A stretch of 64,000 nt of DNA from Macrosoma leucophasiata (lineage: Eukaryota > Arthropoda > Insecta > Lepidoptera > Hedylidae): contig JAWQUS010000002.1 in the NCBI GenBank assembly GCA_036365455.1, positions 7,750,001-7,814,000 on the forward strand, written 5' to 3'. The translations under genes and the position numbers were made by a program. This document shows positions 12,004 to 22,803 of this stretch, piece after piece. The notes under the pieces are model-generated. The model was given only the letters and a program-made list of their open reading frames with translations. It was not told where the DNA came from and ran no database searches. Every line of letters starts with the position of its first letter. Position 1 is the first letter of the stretch.

Positions 12004-12269
12004 TAGGCCGTTTTGAGTCATTTCACTATTCGCAACATTTTGAATCGTTATATCTTAACAACTTTTAAGTACTTATTGACTGTATGTTTCAAAGACAAAT
12101 AGTATTATTATTTATCCAATACTATTACAGGGTAATCAATAAAAAAAATAGTCAATATCCCAATACGATTGACTAATAGTCAGTAAATGCTAAAATAATA
12201 ACACCATTATTTAAAAAAAATAGTGACATCCCTGTTGTTTCAATGGAGTGTAGGTAAATATTTTATAAA

Positions 12270-12745
12270 ATGGTCTTAGTTTCCATACTGTTTGTATCTA
12301 TTTACTGTGGTATGGTGCTCTAATTTTATTTCATTTTCTTGGTGTATTTTTAAGTTCTATTGAATAAAGTGGGTGGCATTTTGTTTGATATAGGTTTATT
12401 ACAGTGCCCGTGTATAGTGAAATAGAATAACAGTGCGAAAACACGACCTTTCAGGTTGCCTCCAAAATAATTAATATTATATATATTAATTGTATTAATA
12501 CTTTTAATTATTGTAAAAGTTCTGGTAAAGTAGCCATCGCTTTCCTCGAATAACTTGACCGCGTCGCGCGCTTCGCACGCGCCGCGAGGACATAATTACT
12601 GAATAACTTAACTGTAACTCACTTGACTGATATGCTTGATAAATAATTGACTGACTATAAATACGTACTTTTACGCTGCTTAAATAAATACGAAATATCG
12701 TTTTGCTTGACGCTGGCAATGTGCGTGGTAGCGATGCCATAAATT
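12270..12745 (-). repeat. Unclassified ~400-bp repeat, copy B
   Basis: Inverted copy of the family described at 10093-10510, with a GC-rich insertion around GACCGCGTCGCGCGCTTCGC. It lies 470 bp upstream of the FNTB start codon. Confidence 0.7.
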
Positions 12746-13213
12746 AAAAAAAAAAAACATTGTCAGAATGACAGAAGCCGAAAATAATGGATTTTAGATC
12801 GATTTTATTTTACTGAATTGTAAATGTGAAAACTTGTGTTTACAGTACAATTTCATTGATAATGAAATTCAATCTCATTATTTAATTGATAATATTATTG
12901 TACCTTAAAAATTAGAAATAAGTGAAACAGATACTTAATAGTGTTATAACAATTCTATAGAGTTTAATATTTTTATTGATCTTACCAACTCTCAAGTTTG
13001 TTATTAATAAGTAATAATTTATGTATTTCCTAATTGTCTTAAACTTCAACATGGTTGTTTGATAATTATAGCTGGCTAAATTTAAACGTGTGTGTAGTAA
13101 TAATTTTCGTACATACCTATATCAGGTATTTGGCACCGGTTAGTAATTGTAATGAGAACATTAATGTCGTCCTGCTGTTTATATCGACAAAGGTGATTGA
13201 ACTAATAGTAATT

Positions 13214-15917
13214 ATGGAAGATCAAATTAGATGCTTTGACGACGTCCTTGGAGCTGTTTACGAAGACGAGAAAATTATCACAAACTCGTCATCAGAACAA
13301 GTAAGTAATCAAAGCCAGCCTATGTTTATTAAAATAAATAAAATGTAGAACTATATTTACGACACAATGTTTTTTTTTCAGATAGATGTGGAAACCGTTA
13401 TCCTGAAATACTACAAAAAATTTGAGAAAAAAGCCTCTATTGATCCAGATTTGCCAAAACTTGAAAAACATGTTCATAGTAAATTATTAAAAAGCTGGTT
13501 AAAAAGTCTGCCACGTAGCTATACATGCTTAGATGCTAGCAGGCCATGGTTAGTGTATTGGGTTTTGAATGCACTGTGGACACTCAATGACATGCCTGAT
13601 GCGGAAACTCTGTCTCATGTGGTTCAGTTTCTATCTCAATGTCAACATGAAGACGGAGGCTATGGGGGAGGCCCCACCCAACATTCACATCTTGGTGCTA
13701 CCTATGCTGCTGTCAATGCTCTTTGTATCATTGGTACAGATGAAGCATATGACTCTATTGACAGGAGCTCTTTACAAAAATTCCTTTGGACAGTACGAGA
13801 GGTAGATGGTTCGTTTTCACTCCACAAAGGTGGTGAACAAGACATACGGGGTGCTTACTGTGCTATCAGTGTGGCCAAGTTGACGAACACATATACTGAT
13901 ACCCTATTTGATAAGACAGCAGAATGGATTGTCAGCTGTCAGACATATGAAGGTGGTTTTGCAGGCTGTCCTGGAATGGAGGCACACGGTGGTTATGCAT
14001 TTTGTGGTATAGCAGCCCTAGCTTTATTAAACAGAACTCAATTGTGCGATGTTGATGCCTTGCTAAGGTGGGGTGTTAATAGACAAATGCGCTTGGAAGG
14101 TGGCTTCCAGGGGAGAACAAACAAACTTGTGGATGGATGTTACTCCTTTTGGCATGGAGCTATATTCCCTATCATAACTGCTATTATTTCGCAAGGTTAG
14201 TGAGTTATATAATTAGTATTTATTGTTATAAAATCACATGTTATTTAAACCTTATTCTTTCTTTACAGATAATAAAGAATTGATTGAAACTGTACTATTT
14301 AATCAAGGTGCCTTACAAGAGTATATTATTATTTGTTGTCAAGCAGTTGATGGTGGTCTTATTGATAAGCCTGGAAAGTAAGTAATTTCTACTTTCTTTC
14401 TATTCTAAAATGTATTTCCATGGAGAGACAGGGGGGACTCCTAGAATAGAATATCAATCTGCTCCTCCTTCTCCAACCAATCCAATTTGCATCTCTGGCT
14501 TCTGGCTCCTCCTTTCACGTATAATTGTACATTTACTGGCCCTTGTCTATACATGGCGTGAAATTTCAATGGTTTGCTTTTCTGCGGCAGAGTAGTATTA
14601 TCAAAACATGAGTAAAAGTACTTTTTTTTACATATGAAAGAAATAATGAGAGCACGCTTTCCAAGTTATTATTTCAAGTAAAGTTATATTAATTAAATCC
14701 TTGAAGCAGCAGATGGAGAATACATAAGAAGAATATATAAAGAACAAAAAGGGTCATAGCTCATTAGAGTCACCCGGCACCCGACCAGCGCCCGACCGCC
14801 TTGAACGGTCTACGCTCATTACATCAGCTATGCGCCGTATCGCTTCGACCACAAGCCGTTAAGGCGCGGGCGGCGCGCGGTTTACGCGCGGACGGTGTGA
14901 CCACTCGGTGACCACTAGCTTATCTTGAGTTGACTTTGCATTGCCAACTTGCTGTTCCCAAGTAACATCGCGTCGTTCACCCGTGGACCACCCGTCGACA
15001 ACGAGTGGACACCGTAAAACGAGGAGGTGCTGGTTTAGTGTCGGGTGGCTATCGTGACCCTTAAAAAAACATGTCATATTTTTCTGGAGGCCTAAGGGAT
15101 TAAACCGGCAAGACAAAAGAGACCGCCCGCGTCGGCGGCGTATGAACAATAGAATATTGAAATCAATTGTCATAATATATTTTTCTCGTGTGGTTATACT
15201 ATAAATGAATTTTTTATCTCATATGAGTGGCATACAAAATTGATTTTATAGCACCTGCATTTTGTATATCACACAATAATTATTAATTATGAAATGAAAT
15301 TATAGGAACTGTTTATATCATCTACTGGTGGTAGAGCTCCAGTGACGGAGCTCGCGGGCGTAGGCACCACCGCATTACCTAATATTGCCCCTAAATGTTA
15401 GTGTTCAGCACTGTCGTGTTCCGGTCAGGTGGTAATGTACGCCCCTGTAATATCCGGCACAGAAGCATAACACCTTAGGCCTTAGGAGTGGTAACGCATC
15501 TGCATCTTGACCTTGGTCTTTGTGTGAGTGTCTATAGGCTGCAGTCATCACTTAACATCAATGTGCACTGTATGCTTGTTTGTCACTTCCATTACATAAA
15601 AAAATGCATATTATGATGAGAATGTATGTTAGGTTGTATGTAGGAACTATAATACCTAATAAATAAGATTAATTAAGTCAAGTAATTATAGTATCTTAAT
15701 TGCTTACAGGCCACGTGACATCTACCACACGTGTTACACACTGAGTGGGCTATCGGTGGCACAGCACGGTACCGGCGTTGGCGATCCATTAGTGATTGGC
15801 ACAACACGCAATGAGTTAAACAGAGTGCATCCCTTGCATAACATTGCTCCACACCTTGTATACAATGCTGTTCATTATTTCATAAGACATCCACCACCGG
15901 TTAAAGACAAAAACTGA
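13214..15917 (+). CDS. FNTB: Protein farnesyltransferase subunit beta, 4 exons
   Basis: Catalytic beta subunit of the zinc enzyme that attaches farnesyl to CaaX-box cysteines (Ras, lamins), acting as a heterodimer with the alpha subunit in the cytosol. Exons: 13214-13300, 13382-14195, 14269-14377, 15710-15917. Phases agree and give 405 aa (human about 437). Prenyltransferase alpha-alpha barrel repeats are seen as EDGGYGGGPTQHSHLGATYA, EGGFAGCPGMEAHGGYAFCG and EGGFQGRTNKLVDGCYSFWH. By alignment with the family, zinc ligands are Asp280 and Cys282 in VDGCYSFW and His343 in DIYHTCYTLSG. The frame is open upstream to 13055, but the extension is hydrophobic and unlike the family, so I chose MEDQIRCF at 13214. 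AATAAA follows near 16053. Intron 3 (1.3 kb) carries a dispersed repeat. It converges with ATG4. Confidence 0.96.
14760..15180. other. GC-rich insertion in FNTB intron 3, not recognised
   Basis: About 400 bp of higher GC sequence starting at CACCCGGCACCCGACCAGCG. A 104-codon frame on the minus strand gives no family resemblance. Probably mobile DNA, but I see no diagnostic ends. Confidence 0.4.
15323..15601 (+). repeat. 280-bp dispersed repeat, copy 1
   Basis: It starts TACTGGTGGTAGAGCTCCAG and passes through TGTTCCGGTCAGGTGGTAAT and GGAGTGGTAACGCATCTG to CATTACATAAAAAAATG. A close copy is at 21813-22090 (+). Copies on the other strand include 56783-57023 and 48800-48955, with shorter pieces near 1445-1560, 16820-16960, 23040-23190, 38715-38785 and 55460-55517. 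It is high copy, with one end A-rich, so a non-LTR-mobilised sequence is plausible. Confidence 0.75.
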
Positions 15918-16260
15918 GGGTATCACGTCATAATTTTGTTTAACGTATTTTGGTCTCATAATCCAATTGTCCGGTCATGTTTTGAATATCTTGTTACACA
16001 ATTCACCGAATTATTTACTTACTGTATTTGTTTATTCAAAGGAATTTTCACCAATAAAATCTTATGCATCACGTCCAATTCATTTTTATTAGCACCCTAA
16101 CAAATCTAACATGTTGAATATGTTGATAAATATAATAACATAGAATAGAACAGTCACTTTAGTTCAACCGATTTTAATTAAAGGAATGTAGATAGTTCGA
16201 GACGCTGGTAATTTATTTTTTTAAAACAACCAACCCCCGTAAATGTGAAACTTAAAACTT

Positions 16261-16316
16261 AGCCTGGGTTGCACCTAGAGCAGCTTAACGTTAACAAAAG
16301 TCGTGGTGCAACCCGG
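16261..16316. repeat. Short inverted-repeat element
   Basis: AGCCTGGGTTGCACC faces GGTGCAACCCGGC across about 25 bp. The same terminal sequence delimits the 115-bp element at 24686-24802. Confidence 0.6.
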
Positions 16317-16339
16317 CATTTGAGATCGTCATTTTTGTT

Positions 16340-16377
16340 ACGAATTCCATGCGGAGGAAGTCGCGGGCAAAAGCTAG
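16340..16377 (+). mobile_element. Helitron 3' terminus
   Basis: GAGGAAGTCGCGGGCAAAAG followed by CTAG has the hairpin-plus-CTAG ending of the element at 7960-8550. It directly precedes a second Helitron-type piece. Confidence 0.6.
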
Positions 16378-16387
16378 TCATACATAG

Positions 16388-16586
16388 TCCCTATAAAACA
16401 AAGTCGCTTTCTCTGTCCCTTTATCCCTATGTATGCTTAAATCTTTAAAACTACGCAATGGATTTTGATGCGATTTTTAGATAGACTGATTGAAGAGGAA
16501 GGCTTATACCTATGTATAATAACATCCATTTAATATAGGCTATATAGGTATATTTTATACCCGTGCGAAGCCAGGGCGACCACTAG
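16388..16586 (+). mobile_element. Helitron-type element, second family
   Basis: It starts TCCCTATAAAACAAAGTCGC and ends CCGTGCGAAGCCAGGGCGAC then CACTAG, with T next. This start and end are characteristic of a widespread short Helitron family in Lepidoptera (from family knowledge). Confidence 0.7.
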
Positions 16587-16599
16587 TAAATAATAATGT

Positions 16600-17790
16600 A
16601 TTGCATCGTCGTATAACTGTGAACTTACAAAATAGGTATCTAACAAAACGATTAAGTACTTAGATAGGTTTGTACAAATTCCAACTGTTAATACCTAAAT
16701 GTAGTTAGGTACAAAACAAACTATTTACAAAAACGCGAATTCCTCCGGTGCCAAACTCCGCGGAGGCGACTGGGAATAGGTACATATATCATTATTTATT
16801 TATGTGCATTACCGTCCAACCTGAACACAATAGCGCTGAACACTATCATTGGGTGGCAGATAGATTAGGTAATGCGGTTGTGCATACGCTACGCCCTCCA
16901 AATGCAACACTTGAACTCTGCCACCAGGTAGTTAATGGGGTGATGCGGTGGTACCTATCCCAAATAGGTACCTACCTCACAGTATAACAATAGTTCAGAT
17001 CATTGACCTCTTTTCTTAATCTTAAATTTTGCCTCATCATAATCTTCAGTTATTTTGATATAACAAAAGGAAACAAGATTTTTAGCTACATAAATAATCC
17101 CAATTTTATTGTGACAAGTACATTACATGGCCAATAAATAATGTATATAAACATGTTATATAGTCAGTAGACAAAACAAATATTGCAAGCATAAATATAC
17201 ATACATATTGTCATTGAAGTTCTAACAGTGCAAAAGTCAAAATTAGAAGAAATAGGGAGGGAGACAAAAAAAAACTTTAGAAAAAGTACTATAACATTAT
17301 AATAATAATTAGGGAATTACATAAAATATTTCATTATTAATTATTACTTTGATTTATGCTATTAAAAATACGAAAAATATTTGCCGTTTTAAATTTATCA
17401 CTGCAATGACATTCGAGTTCTGTCTGATGGTGGGGTCAAAAGTCTTAGGAATCGGCGTGCATGTATGAAGAGAATGATGAAGGTAGACGAGGCACGAGAG
17501 GTTTGTCTGAACCGGGATATCTGGCGCTCTACACTCTCTGCCTACCCCGTTAGGGACCTGGCGTGAAGATACATACATATAATGACATTCCTAACTCAAA
17601 ATAGTCAAAAGATTATTTTGCACAGCTAGAATTTCAACAATGATATTCAATAGTTGAAGTAGTATGACGCTGCTCTAAATGAACCTTTAGCAGTGTTTTG
17701 TCGATTTCCTAACAGTTTATCAAATATATTACAGATCAATCTAAATTATGTATTGAATACCTATATACACATTTTTGGTTCTGAAACAAT
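16600..17790. other. FNTB-ATG4 intergenic space with repeat fragments
   Basis: No gene seen. It contains a minus-strand fragment of the 280-bp repeat (16820-16960) and a short repeat at 17455-17580 whose core GGCGCTCTACACTCTCTGCC with AGGGACCTGGCGTGAAGATA recurs at 44497-44560 and inverted at 27205-27290. Confidence 0.6.
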
Positions 17791-17799
17791 TAATAAAAA

Positions 17800-19227
17800 T
17801 TACAATAACACAAATTCTTCAGACTCCATATCAGTATCACTATCTTGTATACTGGGTGTAACCCAATTTTGTTCTGTTTCATAAATAGAATATCTTATAT
17901 TTGGTGGGTCCATAACATTACTACGAGATCCATGATGTAAACTAAATATTGGGTATTCATTATTCGAGGAAACACCCTGTGGGACTAGGAATGTTCTGAT
18001 AACATTAACAAATGTTTCAAATTCATGTTGCGTAGCAAGATAAAAACCAATACAACATGACGGATCCATCTTAGTTATTGGCATTTTTCTTGGTGATCTG
18101 CAATGAAAACTTTGCAATGAAAAATTTGGTTGCCAAACATCAACCATTTCTTGACAATAATGTGGATCTAGATGTATAAGTCTATCATCTTGATAGCCCA
18201 CAAAATATAGTGAATGCTTAGGCCTTCCACCTATAATACCTATACAAAAGTCCAATGTCAGAAGTGACGTGAGACATGGGCCATAAATAGGATTCAATTT
18301 GTCTGTGCCCAACTTAACAGGCACTAAAAGAATAAGTGATTTCCAGGAACTGTTTGGGAGCCGACACTGAGCTATAACATCCTGGATATACACAGTTGAG
18401 TCTTGAGCAACATACACCTGCAAGGTATCAAATTCATAATTCTCCTTTGATGCTGCATTCATGACAGCTTTCAAACAGTGAGCTACTGAAGCAGGTCCAT
18501 ACCAATCTCCAGGTTTTTTCCCCAATGTTTCACCTAAACTAACCATTTGATGGATAGAAAGAGGGCTATTCACAGATGATTTATCTCCAAACCATTTAAT
18601 TATCATACGATGTAGGCAATCTTCCTGAAATTCTCTTGCATTTTGAATTGGTTTATCTGGTGTCCACCGCCAGGATCGTCCTAGGAAATGACAGATGAGA
18701 GCTTGTGCTAGAAGCATTTGCCCACTACGGAGCATACAGCCCCATCCACAATCAGAGGTGAATGTTGATCCAGGCATAATAGGAAACTCTCTTCGATATG
18801 TCATCCAAATTTTACTGATGAAATCTGATTTAAACCCTTCGATACCCTCTCCATAAATCTGTTCAATAGATTCCTGTGCTGTTGCTTCTGTGCCTATCTC
18901 TGTAGATGATTCTAAAGATCCACTGGGACTCAGTTTTCGATGATAGCAACGACCCAATAGCCACACAGGGGATTCTTTGGAAAAGCTTGTTTTTAATTTC
19001 ACTGTCCATCCAAATTTGACGTTATTCCACATTGACAATAGACGGGATTCCACTTTCCCTCGGAGATCGAGCAAGTCCTCCGCACTATCGCGGGTGCTGT
19101 CTTTAGATGTGGCAGGTCTGTTGATATTATCGACCTTCATGGTTGTCGTACCCGGAACAACAGCACTGTTAGAAGTTTTCAACATAGTACTTTGCGTAAC
19201 TATGCTGTTAGATCCATTCATCATCAT
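17800..19227 (-). CDS. Atg4: Cysteine protease ATG4, C/D-like, single coding exon
   Basis: Peptidase family C54 enzyme that trims the C-terminus of Atg8/LC3 proteins before lipidation and delipidates them later; cytosolic, in autophagy. The 475-codon frame is uninterrupted. The catalytic cysteine is Cys164 in SDCGWGCMLRSGQM; the Asp-His pair is Asp354/His356 in IHLDPHYC. Flanking family blocks are FISKIWMTYRREFP and GGRPKHSLYFVGYQ. The length and the long, poorly conserved N-terminus match ATG4C/ATG4D rather than the shorter ATG4A/B (family knowledge). The C-terminus EEFVLL fits an LC3-interacting motif, an acidic patch followed by F-x-x-L. I see no intron in the coding region. It is transcribed away from MED6, with about 1.7 kb between the start codons. 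Three Met codons lie at the start; which one is used cannot be told. Confidence 0.95.
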   Translation of the reverse strand: MMMNGSNSIVTQSTMLKTSNSAVVPGTTTMKVDNINRPATSKDSTRDSAEDLLDLRGKVESRLLSMWNNVKFGWTVKLKTSFSKESPVWLLGRCYHRKLSPSGSLESSTEIGTEATAQESIEQIYGEGIEGFKSDFISKIWMTYRREFPIMPGSTFTSDCGWGCMLRSGQMLLAQALICHFLGRSWRWTPDKPIQNAREFQEDCLHRMIIKWFGDKSSVNSPLSIHQMVSLGETLGKKPGDWYGPASVAHCLKAVMNAASKENYEFDTLQVYVAQDSTVYIQDVIAQCRLPNSSWKSLILLVPVKLGTDKLNPIYGPCLTSLLTLDFCIGIIGGRPKHSLYFVGYQDDRLIHLDPHYCQEMVDVWQPNFSLQSFHCRSPRKMPITKMDPSCCIGFYLATQHEFETFVNVIRTFLVPQGVSSNNEYPIFSLHHGSRSNVMDPPNIRYSIYETEQNWVTPSIQDSDTDMESEEFVLL

Positions 19228-19646
19228 TTCTGTAAACCATATTACACACTACATCGGTATAAACTTGAACTCTGAGAAACAATTTTGCATTGAGTAGGTA
19301 AGTCAGTAAAAAATCATGGTCGATTTGTCTTTGTTATCAGTTCAACTTCAGCTCCATCCATTAATCCACTTCTGTTGACGAAAAACGAAATGAACATAAA
19401 AAGCACAGTTCCTTAGACACCAATTAAATATTCATTACTGTGATGTGATTGATTTCTGAATTTATGTCTCACAAAAGATAAAAAAAAAGAAAACGGTAGA
19501 CGAAATGTATGTGAAGCACAGATAACTATACCACCATAGAGTAATATAAGTTTAAGATACCACAGATCACTATACTTATAGCAATCATAGGTTTATTAAC
19601 TACTTCGCTGGCACCGCTAGCACTGTGAAGTCTGAGTATTTTTATT

Positions 19647-20045
19647 TTTTATTTTATGGCATCGCTTGTTATACATATTGCCAGTGTCAAGTAAAACGAT
19701 ATTTCCAATTCGTAATAAGCAACGTAAAAGTCAGAATCAGTCTCTCAATTTATCAGTCCGTCAGTCAGAAGTAATTCGAGTAAAGCGATGGCTACTTTAC
19801 CAGAACATTTACAATGAAGTTTTGGAGGCAAAACTTCATTGTAAAAGTTCTGGTAAAGTGAAAAAACGTGTTTTCGCACTGTTATTCTATTTCACTATGT
19901 ACGAGCACTGGAATAAACCTATAACAAACAAAATGCCACCAACTTTATTTAATATAATTCAATAGAAAAAACAACAAATACACCAAGAGAAAGAAAAAAA
20001 TAAGAGCACCACACGGATCTTTCTAGGTTCCCGCTAAAACTCCCT
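19647..20045 (+). repeat. Unclassified ~400-bp repeat, copy C
   Basis: Copy of the family at 10093-10510. It contains a local inverted duplication where AACATTTACAATGAAGTTTTGGAGGC... is followed by its reverse complement, so the centre reads as a hairpin. It lies in the ATG4-MED6 divergent intergenic region. It also supplies an uninterrupted version of the site where a piggyBac-like element inserted at 39505. Confidence 0.7.
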
Positions 20046-20960
20046 GTGAGTTCTTGAACTTCTTGACGGTAGACGTGGCGTTATTTCGCGGCACTAGATA
20101 CAAGAACCCGTGACGCGCTGTGCGCTATGTAACTGAATCACTAGTTTCGAGTCAAATGAAAAGTGGTGATTTGTATAAATGCGTTAATCGGGCGAACTCG
20201 GTCAGGTCGGTCAGTACGTTTCAGTCCAGAATGTCAAATTCCCAAAATGTCAAGCGGTTTCAAAATATAGCGCATCTCTACAGTGCCACCTACCTATATA
20301 AGGTACCTTAGATTAGGTACTTAGTCTATGAGTATTGGATAGACTTGATGAAAATGGTGGACAAACGTCAAATTGGTAGGGTGCGAAAGAAATAACGCTC
20401 TCGAAATAAGCAGAGTCTCCTTCCTGAGGTCGATGCACAATATTTCTTTTTGGATACTGCATAATAATTTAAGTATGTACCGTACTTGTCTACAGCAACC
20501 AATTTTTTTTGAATAATTTATTTGTTATACAAACGTGGATCTCTGAATCTTATCTTTTGCAGCCAATCTTCATTTTTTTTTCATATTCTTCATGACATTG
20601 AAGATTGACTGTAAAGAATTTGAATCCATTGCCGTAAAAAAAAATGTTTTAAAAAAGTTGAATGTCGATTGTCAAATTAGTCAATTTAACATCAATCAAT
20701 TTTCAACTTGTCAAAACTAAAGTAGAAAGAACGCAACGTAGAATTTTAATTATTTTTTGTTATTGTGAAATGTGTGTGTTGTGTAAGTTGTGTTCATAGA
20801 TTTAACGTAGTAGATAAGATAATAAATCTGTGGTTGTGTTTAACTAACTCCTTGTACTCTTGTTCCACAGACCAATAACCAACTCTTGTTCTATGATTCA
20901 TTTAAAGGATTAGTTGAGGATACTTCCACTTCACACCTTATATCATTTGTTTTCAGAATG
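20046..20960. other. ATG4-MED6 intergenic sequence
   Basis: No gene supported. A weak inverted pair surrounds 20559-20612 (AGCCAATCTTC and GAAGATTGACT). An acceptor-like TTTTCAG precedes the MED6 start, so a non-coding first exon and promoter of MED6 probably lie here. Confidence 0.45.
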
Positions 20961-20971
20961 ACACATCCAAT

Positions 20972-22774
20972 ATGATGCCCGGACGGGTTGGGCACATGCC
21001 CATTGCTCAGGAAAATCCACTTGGTCTTTCGTGGCACGATTCAGTTTGGATACCTTCACTGAATCCATCTAATATAATGGACTATTTTTCGGAAAGATCT
21101 AATCCATTCTTTGATCGTACGTGCAACAATGAGGTAGTTAAAATGCAACGTTTGAGTATGGATCAATTGCAGTAAGTTTACTTTAAGTGGGAGATATATT
21201 TTTCTAAGTTCTTTACAGTGCTCCATGAATAAGTGAAACTGCCAAGAACTGTGATGGGGTATTTATTTTTTGCAAAAAGAAATAGTATTCAATGAATATA
21301 AATAGTTTAATTTTTTTTTTCAGGAATATGACTGGCTTGGAATATATATTGTTACATGTGCAAGAGCCAATCCTATATGTGATAAGGAAACAGCATCGAC
21401 ATAGTCCAATCCAAACTATACCACTCGCAGACTATTACATCATTGCTGGTATTGTGTATCAAGCGCCTGATTTGGCTAGTGTTCTCAATTCTAGATTGGT
21501 AAGGAAATAATTTGATTTCATGTACTATTTATATTAATCTATTATGCTTTTTACAATAACAATGTTCATGTTAGTTTATGTAACATCTTAACTCCTCTGA
21601 CAATGCTTTGATGCTAATAAAACTGTTAATTTCCAAGGAATAGATTCTCAATGGTAGATGGATTATGTGTTATCAGAATCAGAAACTCATTTATTAATTT
21701 AGGGTGACAGACACCTCTTATGACACGTCAAAAACAAACAAAATAAATTAAAGTGAAAAACAATTGATATACATGTCAAACAAGATAAAAAATATATGTA
21801 AATAAACACATTTACTGGTGGTAGAGCTCCAGTGACGGAGCTCGCGGGCGTAGGCACCACCGCATTACCTAATAAACTTGCCGCTAAATGGTAGTGTTCA
21901 GCACTATTGTGTTCCGGTCAGGTGGTAATGTATGGCCTTGTAATTTCCGGCACAGAGGCATAACACCTTAGGCCTCAGGAGTGGTAACGCATCTGGATTT
22001 TGACCTCGGTCTTTGTGTGGGTGTCTATAGGCTGCAGACATCACTTAACATCAATGTGAACTGCATGCCTGTTTGCCATTTCAATTACATAAAAAAAAAG
22101 AAAAAAAAATCAAGGGTTAAGTAAGTTTTATTGTTTAACTTTCAGTTGTCAGCTGTTCACCATCTACAATGTTCTTTCGAAGAAACAATGTCATATTCTA
22201 AATACCACCCCAGTAAAGGATACTGGTGGGATTTCAAAGCAAATAAATCAGGTGAGACTCCCCATTAGGTTAAAAACTGCATATTTTGCTAATATCTATA
22301 AAATACTTGGTCTTTTTCAGGAGCATCTCCATTCAACAATCCTGGACAGTCAGCACCAAAAGAGGTAACAACCACACAGAAAGAAGAGCCCTCCACTCTG
22401 TTTCAACGACAAAGAGTGGACATGTTACTGGCAGAATTAGTCAGACAATTTCCACTTCCTATAGCACAACAAACTCAACAGGTAATCTATGAAGTACTTG
22501 TATTTTAGATATTTTCTTATCCTCCATTATTTACACAAATTATTGTTCTCAGGCTAATGGTGTTACTGTTAAAACTGAAAATTCTAATGATAAAAGTTCA
22601 GAGAAACCAGCTGACAGTAACAATATAAATGCTATAACAATAAAACAAGAACCCATTGACCCTGTTAGCTCTGACATGACTAATGGTAATATGCAGGGAC
22701 ACATGGAAATCAAGACCGAAATTAAACAGGAAAATATGAAACCACCTCCAGAAAAAAAACCTCGAACCTTGTAA
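20972..22774 (+). CDS. MED6: Mediator complex subunit 6, 5 exons
   Basis: Head-module subunit of Mediator, the nuclear bridge between activators and RNA polymerase II. Exons: 20972-21171, 21324-21498, 22146-22251, 22321-22481, 22553-22774, all GT-AG with agreeing phases, 287 aa. Conserved blocks: [73 protein letters not shown] and [16 protein letters not shown] short upstream ATG at 20958 is followed quickly by a stop, so the start is 20972. An acceptor-like cag precedes it, so a 5' UTR exon is likely upstream. The C-terminal tail is charged and has four psi-K-x-E motifs ([16 protein letters not shown]), the consensus for SUMO attachment. AATAAA lies 4 nt after the stop. A 280-bp dispersed repeat sits in intron 2. 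It converges with the YAE1-like gene. Confidence 0.95.
21813..22090 (+). repeat. 280-bp dispersed repeat, copy 2 (MED6 intron 2)
   Basis: Close match to 15323-15601 in the same orientation, including CGGAGCTCGCGGGCGTAGGC and the A-rich end after CATTACAT. Confidence 0.75.
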
Positions 22775-22803
22775 TAGCAATAAAACAAATACCTAATTGA
22801 TAA

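Noticed and set aside
13055..13213. N-terminal extension of FNTB
   Set aside because: Open in frame but hydrophobic and unlike the family; MEDQIRCF at 13214 fits better.
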